Assembly (NCBI GenBank): GCA_012934845.2 | Contig: WNNJ02002654.1 | Location: forward strand, 1-64,000 | Length of the DNA: 64,000 nucleotides | Reading direction: 5' to 3' | Source of the DNA: Pomphorhynchus laevis | Lineage: Eukaryota > Acanthocephala > Palaeacanthocephala > Echinorhynchida > Pomphorhynchidae | Shown: in pieces, positions 55,701-64,000 of the stretch | How positions within the stretch are numbered: the first letter of the stretch is position 1 | Layout of the letters: each line of letters starts with the position of its first letter | Translations under genes and position numbers: made by a program | The notes under the pieces: model-generated | Told to the model about the DNA's origin: nothing | Databases searched by the model: none | What the model saw: the letters and a program-made list of their open reading frames with translations, nothing else

Positions 55701-58134
55701 CTGCACGCTACGCCGTTTAACAACTAAGGTATATGTGGGACTTGTATGCCCGTCACAGATCAATAAACTACTTCCAAATCAATTAGGAGTTGATGTTCCA
55801 ATTGCTGTAGAGTCGGGTGTTCACTCAGCGAGATTATTCCTCGAGTCCAATCCCTCTTCGTCTCTTTTGAAGCTCGATTTTCACAACGCATTCAATTACA
55901 TGGATCGATCGGTTATAATTTGTACCGTTCGCGAGCTAGTATCCGAACTGCTACCTTTCATTATATGATGTTACGCGTCCGACTCCTCACTTCTGTGATG
56001 CAATAGGGTTATTTCTTCTAGCAGCGGTGTCAGCAAAGATACCATCTTGGACTTTTTTTATTCTCGCTAACTATTAATACCATTCCGCGTGAATTTTTAG
56101 TAGTCATCTAAGCCCGATGCAAAAGAATGACGAATGCCGTTTTCATCACTGTGACTTATCAGTGCCAGTTCCCTCACACTGATGGATGCAGAGGAGGACT
56201 TGCAGACTGTAATCAACGGATGAATCAAGTGCATGATGTACTATAAAATCTCCAGGAACATCATCTAGAGTGCTGAATTAGCACTACAATAGCTTCACCA
56301 AATTGAATCATCAGCACAAAAAATCAGCACCATTAATTTGTTAACACACAGCTTTAAGTCTCCATTTAATACTTGATATTTGGATGACGGGACCTCGGGT
56401 TGACCAAACGATCTTCTCTGTAGTGACGTGTTACACATACTTTCCATAGGATAAAAACGACTTTTAACTGAAACGACCTAACTAAAACGACTTTTGACTG
56501 AACTGAGTTGCATTTCTCGAAGTGAGGAATCGATTCTCAGAGGCCCAATATCTGATGTATCTGATCACATCCGAACACGATTGAAGGTCCGCATTAACCC
56601 AGCTAGGATGTATGGCAAGCAGTAATCTTTGCTTCTCTTGCAGGATGACTCATTCTGATGTCCAGTTTGTAAAGTCTTTCAGTGATTGTGCATCTTCTTA
56701 GAACCTCACCCTGCTATTAGTGCCCTGGCTAACTGAGTAATTTCGATGAGTTGCAGTTGCAAATTGTAAGAGAGACTCTAACGTAAAAATCGATCGGCTA
56801 ACGACTATTCAAGCGCTCATGTCAATTTGTTTTGCTGGCCTCAGTTTACAATCTGCATGCGACTTCGCAGTTGCAGCTTTCTTCACCACGATCGGGATTG
56901 TAACTGCAATTTTGAAGAAATCCGAAATCAATGTACCACCTTTTTTACACACGTTGATTATTCTGTCACTTCCATTTGGCGCCGGCAAACTGCATTTAAT
57001 CCACCAGAGGAAAACCAAACTTAAAGACTTTTGTTGAATCTTCTGTATGAAATCTGCCACGCTAAAATGGTCGACGATCCCCCCATTTGGTTTACAAAAT
57101 TCGTTTACTATCTACAAAGAACAGATTTAACGCGTATTTTTTGGAGGCAAATATATCAGCCGCGTTCAGAACCAAGTTCGACGATACCTCCTTCTCGTTG
57201 GCAATCGGAATTAGATTTGGTCAAACACCTCGCAGCTCGTGTAAATGCGCCTTGAATTCACGACTAAACCCTTTCACGCCTTCAACTGCCGAAAATTGAA
57301 ATCGCGTCACATCCGTCATGTAGCAGTAAGCAATTCGATATGGCAGGTACACTGTTCTGCTGACGTTCCCGCACGTTTTGAGTTGCCGGGACTCTGAATC
57401 AGAGCTGAAATTCAACGGGCAACAGCGAGTGCATGTTGTTAGCAGATAGAATATAGTCCGCTTTGTTGTAAAATATTTTAATTATAGCAAAGATGTGATT
57501 ATCCGAACGTTTTATTTGTAATATTATAGTTTTTATATCCTTTTAAGTCAATGTTCAGCATTTATCACTCATTCAACAAATGATACAAGCATCTTTGTAT
57601 TGCCTAATATACATTCAATATATATAACTAAAAATATAACTATCCTAATATATATGAAATCATCCCCAAAGCCAAATTGCATTCACTTACTTCGTCAGGT
57701 AGAAGTTTATCCCAGAGCTCTTCGTCCTCAGTCAGCATATAATTTCCACCTATCACAGAACGAACTTGACCATTATTTATGTTTTTAACATAAATTCCTT
57801 CGTTCTCAGCAAGTGCAATAGCCTTTCTTACATGCACAATTTCAATAGTTTCTGTTGGTACAAATTCACACGGTCCACGAAGTAACCACATATCACCGAT
57901 ATTTCGACCTTCCATTGTGTCAACGCAGCGCAAAATCAGTCCATCGTTTTCAGTCAATTGATGAACGTCCTTTATTCCACCATCGAGTTTTTCTCCCGGA
58001 TGGAGGAAGAATGAACATGGACCACGTACAATCTTTTTTATTCCAATTTGGATTTTTCCAGCACTATCAACCGGGTTCAAAATTATGCAATAATTTTTCG
58101 AATTCAATATCACAGCTTCTGCTTCGTGAATTAA
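52139..58134 (-). CDS. MVP: Second major vault protein copy, exons 4-8 only in this window
   Basis: Exons: 58,134-57,691; 54,990-54,836; 54,505-54,166; 54,082-53,871; 52,724-52,139. They equal exons 4-8 of the complete gene in length and phase, with all splice sites kept. They give 1,737 bp, 578 residues and TAA, with no stop or frame change. By eye there are about seven residue differences, five of them in the last exon, and at least six silent changes. Exons 1-3 are not found between 58.1 and 64 kb. A LINE (58,465-60,413) split by an LTR element occupies the place of intron 3, so the missing exons may lie beyond the right edge. If they do not, this is a 5'-less copy whose transcription is doubtful. 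Both readings are open. Confidence 0.85.
53871..54082 (-). CDS. MVP: MVP copy 2, exon 7'
   Basis: The first codon changes from AAT to CAT (N to H); otherwise as exon 7. The acceptor is TTTAG|CATTCA. Confidence 0.88.
54166..54505 (-). CDS. MVP: MVP copy 2, exon 6'
   Basis: The shoulder domain is unchanged at protein level; the base differences seen are silent. Acceptor and donor intact. Confidence 0.9.
54836..54990 (-). CDS. MVP: MVP copy 2, exon 5'
   Basis: Same 155 bp and phase as exon 5, with one silent change seen (CGT to CGC). Splice sites intact. Confidence 0.88.
55200..57470 (+). mobile_element. Broken LINE in intron 4' of MVP copy 2
   Basis: The same insertion as at 17,735-19,965. 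This copy keeps ~115 bp near 55,203-55,320 lost from copy 1, lacks ~330 bp near 57,385 that carries most of the conserved C-terminus, and received a family B repeat at ~56,079. RT traces include [20 protein letters not shown] sequence and [20 protein letters not shown]. Confidence 0.75.
56079..56329 (-). mobile_element. Family B hammerhead-core repeat insertion within the LINE
   Basis: About 250 bp absent from the matching place in copy 1 (near 18,502), with the word attaat (about 8 bp with one mismatch: ctattaat/ccattaat) on both sides. Read on the minus strand, 56,162-56,129 carries CTGATAA, GTCAcagTGAT-type stem II, GAAAACG-gcatt-CG and GTC: the same core as at 50.87 kb with small changes. 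It is a single unit, not an inverted pair. Confidence 0.65.
57691..58134 (-). CDS. MVP: MVP copy 2, exon 4'
   Basis: Matches exon 4 with one residue change (FVPTEAIEI becomes FVPTETIEI) and a few silent changes. Acceptor TTTAG|TTAATT and donor GAA|GTAAGT are intact. Confidence 0.9.
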
Positions 58135-58464
58135 CTAAATTAAGCATAAAAATAAAACTGGTATTTATTTAAAGCTCATTGTATCTATTATTAAAATATA
58201 ATTAATTATTTAAAAATACAAAAAATAAATAAAATTAATTAATTAATTAATTCCATTAAGATTTTATTTAATTAATCCCATTTATATTTAAACCCCATAA
58301 AATATTAATAAATATTTTTCCCATTAAGTTTAGTTAATAAAATTAATAAATTTGATAAATAGTTTATTTATTAAATAAATACATGTATTTAGTTAATTTA
58401 ATAAATTAATTTTTTTATTTGTCTTAGTACTAAAAAGTGAGAATTGCACTGATTTTCACGAAAT

Positions 58465-60413
58465 TAAAATAATAATGAAGTGATTTATTTTTCCCTACTC
58501 GCCTTTCGGCAGGGCCAAAATTAACAAAAAAATAAAATTAGAGCTAATTACAAAAATTATTTTATTCTATCAACGATCAAATTAATCTTCATTCAAATTT
58601 AATCTTCATCCAACATGCAAGCTTGCAGTGACTGTGACAACGAAAGCAAGTAGCAAATCGTTCAGGCTACGTCTGGAAACCTCTATCAATCTGCTGCAAA
58701 GGGAATGAAGCAAGGAAGAGGCAGTCAAAAATATGTAAAAGAGCTGAGCATTCATTTGAGTAAAATTTACAACGACAATCGTTTAAAACAGCGTGAAAGA
58801 GAAGTCGTACGACACAAAACCTCGAATGGTAGCTGTCCAAAGATAGACGCCAATCCAAAGGACTTTTGTGTCATTTCGGACTTCTCCACGCCGACTGTGC
58901 CTATGCAGGGGTAAGAGAAACTCAGGATTCAAGTTTAATACCTTACTCTGAAAGAGATTAAGACTTCTTACGTAAGCGGGCGTGTCACTAAGGAGCTGCC
59001 TATCGTGTAGCTTCACCGAAAGTGGTTTTGATCTGCTGAGTACCGCCACAGCGGTTGACGAAGATTTAGGAGACTCCCACCACTCTTTTGAGGAAACGCC
59101 AAAAGCACTTGTAAATCGCTTGGATATCGATTACCGTCAAATCGAACCAAAAGCATTTTAGACCGTAGCTTAATACGTGAAGCAACATGATGTCGAAATA
59201 TTTGATAGCGCCTCCAAAAGACAAGTTACCTAATGTGTAAGCCGCATTAGTTGAAGTGGTACTTTGGCCGACTGTCTTAATATGTGGCTCCTAAATGACC
59301 ACCGAGAGGTAAGCAAGAAACCCAGATAGCGGTACGACGTTACGAATTCCAATTGAGGCCATTCAACAATAGCATATTGTCGTTTATTTCGACACCGTTG
59401 TCCACCTTTTCAGAATTTAACGATCTTAGTTTTTGCTGAGTTGATAACTAACTTATTGCCTTACACAAAAGCTGTCGAGTGCTGAAATAACCAATTGAGC
59501 TAAACTCTTATTTGCCGTTAGCAAAGCGAGATCGTCAGCGTACAATATCATCATCAACATAGGTACTGCAGCGCTGATATGATCGGGGAGGTCCATCATG
59601 AAGGAAAATAATACGGGACTTAATGGGTCACCTTTCCGTACTCCTCGATTAGCAATCAAAGGCTGAAAGAAATTCACTCCGTCATAAATTCGTAAAGAAC
59701 ATGGTTTCATGAGTCGTTCGAGAAGAAGAAGGAAGCGTCCATGCACATTGGCCTTTTAGTGGAGTATTGTTAGCAATAAATACCTATCAACCGAATCAAA
59801 TGCTTTAGCGAAATTTACAATACAGAATACAGAGAAGAATGTTTACGGAACCAATCAAGAACAACCGATCTAAGAACTATGAAAGCACTTGTAGTGGAAC
59901 GATTCTTTCGAAAACCATGTTGTTCCTGAGGAAGGAGGGCGCTACGAAAACTTTTCCATCAAGATGCCATTAAACTAGACAGAATCTTATATAAGTGGTT
60001 TAATAAAGTTATACCTCGATAAGAATCTTTACATGTCAGATCACCCGAACCTTTGAATAAAATCTTGATAATACTGTCACGCCAGTTATCGGAGATTGGA
60101 TGACCGTTGAGAATCGCATTATAGAAGAACACTCAGTAGTTGGCGACTAAGTTGAATATTTGACTTATGTGTGTCCACGCGTAAATGATCAATTCACGCA
60201 GCTTTCTTAGAGGTCATACGGCTGAGACAGTTTTCGATCTCAGTTTGACTAAAGGGAACATTTAGAGTATCGCAATCATAGACTACACAATTCAACAAGC
60301 ACTCAACTGCGCTAAAATCTGACGGATTTGAGGAGACCAGAACGTCTACAAAATGGAGATGCCAATCTCCCAATGGAATTCGAGACGCAAGTCTGCACTT
60401 TTTAGGGCACACC
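58465..60413 (-). mobile_element. LINE split by an LTR element
   Basis: On the minus strand 60,412-60,194 ends in QTEIENCLSRMTSKKAA, the lead-in to the RT, 59,746-59,453 holds the RT core (NRGVRKGDPLSPVLFSFMMD, MMILYADDLALL), and the decayed C-terminal part follows. The tail near 58,490-58,520 reads GGCCCTGCCGAAAGGCGAGT then AAATAAA, a common LINE 3' end. Its 5' half is cut off by the LTR at 60,414 and should continue beyond the right edge. Several frame breaks. Confidence 0.75.
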
Positions 60414-60534
60414 TGTCGTAATGTAAACGAAGTCTAAACCAAAGAGGTTTTATTTATCAATCTAGAAAACAATCAGTTTATAAAAACAGTTATAGATACT
60501 CATGTCAATTAGAGATTATTGACTATATACCACA
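60414..60534 (-). repeat. 3' LTR of a Gypsy-type element
   Basis: 121 bp; on the minus strand it begins TGTGG and ends CGACA. It contains an AATAAA-like polyadenylation word (near 60,450) and is preceded by a purine-rich run (AGGGGAAGAA). LTRs this short are known in some Gypsy lineages. The partner LTR is outside the window, so it cannot be compared. Confidence 0.7.
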
Positions 60535-63500
60535 TTCTTCCCCTACATAATAGTTTGAAAGATAAGCAGGTTAACCTCGCTGTCTTTTACTTCTTCGTAC
60601 CTCGTTGTTAGATTGGTTGACTTGAGTAGTAATCGTCTGCCTATCCAAATTCAAGTTTGATTGGGTTGATGTAGCTTCTTCGTTGCTATTTCCGTCCATT
60701 GCTTGGGAGGAGGCTTCCTCAAAGTTTGATAAGTTAAGATCTTGGCTTATGGATGTCGTTGTTGGATGTAGGAATTCCTTTTGGTTAGTATTGTTTGACT
60801 CTGCTAATGTCGTTCCATCTTCTGGCCCGGACCACGACAATGATAGTTGATCTTCAGGGCAAGGTGCTAAGTCCCGCGTTGAAACCGTGGAAACGTGCCC
60901 ACTTTTTAGTTGTATTCTAGCGTAGTGCTGGTTCGATTCTAGCAACAGTGCTTCTTGTACCACATTGTCTCCTTTATTACGACAACGAACCAGAACCGGC
61001 CCCAAATTTAAAAGCCAACTTGGTAGCGAACGGCCTGTTGAAGATCCTCGGTCGTACTTGAACATACGTTCATGAGGCGTTGCGTTGGTAGATATACACA
61101 GCAAACACTGAATTGAGTTCAGCACAGAAGGCAAAACTGACGCCCAAGACTGTATTGGTAATTTCGCATCCAACACCGATAACTGAATTCCACGCCATAT
61201 CGTTCCATTTAATCGCTCACATTGGCCATTGCCCCGCGGATTGTAAGAAGAAGTTTGGATTGTAACAATCTCAAGTGAAGATGTAAACACTTTGAATTCG
61301 CGTGACACAAAAGCGCTTTCTCGGTCTGAGTGCAAATATTTCGGTGTCCCAAAAAGATAGAAAAGCTGCTTTAAGCATGTTATAACTGATTCGGCAGAAG
61401 TATCGCAACACGGAAATGCCCACGGAAACCTTGAAAACTCATCGACGACCGTCAGTATATATTTTGCGTTTGTTTTACTGGGAAGGTGGACCCTTGAAGT
61501 CGATTAACAAACATTCAAACGGTTGAAGTGATTTGATTAAGACGCTGATGGGAGGACGATAGAATCTCGGCTTTATCGTTGCACACGTTGAACAAGAGTT
61601 TACAACTTCCCGTGTATCACTTAAAGAAAATGGCAAATTCTTCGCCCTGACATAATGCCACAATCTTGTCTGACCAGGATGACATAGTGAACGGTGTAAT
61701 TTTATTAAGTCGGATTGAGAAGTCGTTACGCCGGAGCATGCTAGTCGTGATAAAGCGTCCGCTGCTACGTTGTCAACGCCGGGACGATAAATGATCTCAA
61801 AGCGAAATTGGGATAACTCTAATCGCCAGCGTTCAATTTTTTCATTTTTTATCCTATTCGAATGTGAAGACATCATATAAGCAACTGATCTTTGATCTGT
61901 AATAACTCGAAATGGACGTCCAATGAGGTAGTGACGCCATTCTTTAAGAGCTTCAATTATTGCCAGAGCTTCTAATTCAATCGCTGGATTGCGCTTTTCA
62001 TGTTTGGACAGTACTCGCGAAAAAAAGCAACTGGTCTACCACGCTGGCTCAAGGTAGCCGCTATCGCTACTTTTGATGCATCTGTCTCTACTTCAAACGG
62101 TAAATTTTCATCTATACACGAACGGCATGCACACATTAAAGCTGCTTTTATATCCTTCAAGCTCTTCATTGCTGATTCACCCATGGGAAAATTTGTCTCT
62201 GTAGCAAAATCTCGAGCGCGGTGCGCAAAACCAGGTATCCAGCGACAATAGTAAGTTAACAACCCCCGCAGATGGGAATGTTCGGTTGCATCCGTCGGAT
62301 TCTTGAGCTCGAAGATTGGTCTAGTTCGTCGTGGGTCGGGCTTAATCATTCCGTTCTCAATACACTGTCCCAAAACGCTTATTGACTCGGATGCGAACAC
62401 ACTCTTGGTTTCGTTTAATGTTAGATGGTATTTTCTTGCCATGGCTAAGAATTTCTGGAGGTTTGCGTTATGATCTTCCCAATTCTTTCCTCCAATTAAA
62501 ATGTCGTCGAGATACGAAAAGACACCAGACAATGCTTCTCTGTCAATTAAACTATTCATGATGCGCTGGAACACTGCTACACCGTTTGTGAGCCCGAAAG
62601 GCACTCGTTTGTATTGATAAAGGCCTCCAGCAGCCTCGAAAGCGGTGAACTCTTTTTCGGATTGTAAAATAGGTAGTTGATTATAGGCATCTTTCATATC
62701 CACGCATGAGAATATTCGATAGTTCGAAAGCTTGTGTATTAAATCATCCGTTCGTGGCAAGGGAAATGCGTCGAGCAATGTGAATCGATTGATCGTCCGT
62801 GAATAGTCGATCACCATTCTTTGTTTTCCCTGAGAATTTGTAACAATGAGTGCTTGTGCCCTCCAGGGGGATGAATTTGGTTCTATGATGCCGTTTTCGA
62901 GAAGTCGCTTTACTTCTGATTTAATAAATGCGTCCTGACTAGGAGTTCGTCGACAAGATTTTGTTTGCAATGGACGAATATCGATACTCCTATGTTCAAA
63001 TAACGGATGTGGTTCAACATGCATTGCTTCCAATAACAATCGGTGCATGCATTCCTCCAAACTCCAGTGCAAGATGCTTGAAACGCCTGAGAAAAGGATG
63101 GCCCAAAATTACATCAGCACAAAGGTTGTCTAGAACAAAACACTTGACACCATAATATTTTCGCCTATTAGCTCCAAATCGAGAGCAACTGTTTCCCTCA
63201 AAACGCTTTGAAAAGAAGACGATGCCATCCGAGCAATTTCGTAACACTTAGTAGTTGACCGTTTACAACGTTTTATCATGTTTGACGATATAAAATTTGA
63301 ACTGCTACCAGTATCTATCAGAGCATTCATTTTGATACCGTAAGCCATTATAGAAACCATGGCGTTCTTGAGACCCGGAGAAGAAAGCTGTGAAATTTGA
63401 GCAATCTCTATTGAATTCAAGTCAATCGAATTGCGCTTCCTGGACATGCACATTTTGGCAAAATGACCGATTTTTTGACACGATCGGCATTTAACTTTTA

Positions 63501-64000
63501 GCGCCGGGCATTGGGCTCGAGGATGTTTTGCATTTCCACAGAAGAAACAAGATTGACGGGTAGCATTAACTTGAATTGCCGGAGAGTCGTCCGTCATATT
63601 TTCACTACTAGCTGCAACATTAATAGGATCCATCATTTGCACAGGTTGACAAGAGTACGAGTTAGCTTGTAATTCGGCCTGTTCAAGCGATCGAGCAGAT
63701 AAGTTGGAGTCATCTACCTCGACTCCAACCAGCTCTGTCCGTCCACCACTTCCACGAAATCGTTTTCCTTCGCGCGATCGCTGTATAATCATATCAAACT
63801 TAAAGCTTTCCGAATCTGCTTCTCCACAATCTCGCCTCGATGATGATGTATCTGCTTTCAGGTCTATCCTAGCAACCATTCTTCCTGATGATAACCTATC
63901 ACTCTTCAATAATATCGCTCCTGTATCCTTTATTCGTTTAAACAAATCCACTAAATCAAATCATCTCAGTCCTCCACTCTTAAAAATCGTTTTCCGACAT
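60414..64000 (-). mobile_element. Gypsy-type LTR retrotransposon, right end outside window
   Basis: A fossil element read right to left. Its parts are the end of Gag with two CCHC zinc knuckles (about 63.6-63.4 kb), an aspartic protease with DTGSS (about 63.3 kb), reverse transcriptase with YLDDILIGG (about 63.0-62.4 kb), RNase H (about 62.1-61.8 kb) and integrase with its zinc-binding and core parts (about 61.8-61.1 kb). An acidic, asparagine-rich tail and the 3' LTR follow. The order protease-RT-RNase H-integrase places it in Metaviridae (Ty3/Gypsy); short LTRs and two knuckles recall the Mag lineage. It looks fairly young but broken, with about three breaks visible. It is inserted in the LINE that ends at 60,413. 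Confidence 0.85.

Larger units (their letters stand above)
47648..58465 (+). repeat. Segmental duplication, copy 2 (contains MVP exons 8' to 4')
   Basis: Second copy of 9,895-20,862. The right-hand end of homology falls just where the LINE at 58,465 begins, so the end of the match is set by that insertion and the original block may have been longer. Copy-2-only insertions are at 50,694-50,936 and about 56,079-56,329. Confidence 0.92.

Noticed and set aside
47648-58465. The second block as a simple assembly duplicate or allele
   Set aside because: It differs by several indels, two insertions with target duplications and unique flanks, and the cadherin gene is not repeated; still, read depth was not available to me.

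Overview
The window looks like AT-rich, transposon-dense DNA from an invertebrate animal. Host genes are split by long GT-AG introns, and most of the sequence is retroelement debris. A complete major vault protein (MVP) gene is present. MVP is retained in many lophotrochozoans but missing from well-studied insects and nematodes such as Drosophila and C. elegans. With RTE-like LINEs, Penelope-like elements and a Gypsy element, this suggests a flatworm or other lophotrochozoan; the species cannot be fixed from the sequence alone.

Layout. 1-5,060: Penelope-like elements of the permuted type (GIY-YIG nuclease before reverse transcriptase, joined by a CxC linker, as in the Naiad clade), with two kinds of small repeat bearing hammerhead-ribozyme words. 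6,870-9,287: an intronless cadherin gene on the minus strand. 14,688-31,439: MVP on the minus strand, eight exons whose splice phases all close into an 845-residue protein. Its introns hold an old LINE (intron 4), a cluster of broken Naiad copies (intron 3), and a hAT DNA transposon with 8-bp target duplications that itself received a LINE (intron 2). 31.7-32.9 kb: a fragment of a canonical Penelope element with inverted ends. 33-35.8 kb: no gene seen. 35.8-38.4 kb: an RTE-like LINE. 39.9-40.3 kb: a cysteine-rich terminal exon. 40.9-43.1 kb: a cluster of direct and inverted copies of a hammerhead-like repeat. 43.5-47.5 kb: a rearranged LINE containing a fragment like acyl-CoA dehydrogenase. 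47,648-58,465: a second copy of 9,895-20,862 carrying MVP exons 4-8, all open. 58.5-60.4 kb: a third LINE, split by a Gypsy-type LTR element (60,414 to beyond the right edge).

The two copies of the ~11-kb block act as a natural before/after experiment. Two ~250-bp hammerhead-core repeats sit in the second copy (50,694-50,936 and about 56,079-56,329) at places that are empty in the first. One is bounded by a perfect 12-bp target duplication, so these small repeats moved after the duplication. The breakpoint of the block on the right coincides with the end of a LINE, so the second MVP copy may continue beyond the window rather than being a truncated pseudogene.

The best candidate for a little-described system is the pairing of Naiad-type Penelope elements with small mobile repeats carrying hammerhead cores (retrozyme-like). 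Core words and some stems are visible directly. Catalytic activity and mobilisation by the Penelope machinery are inference.
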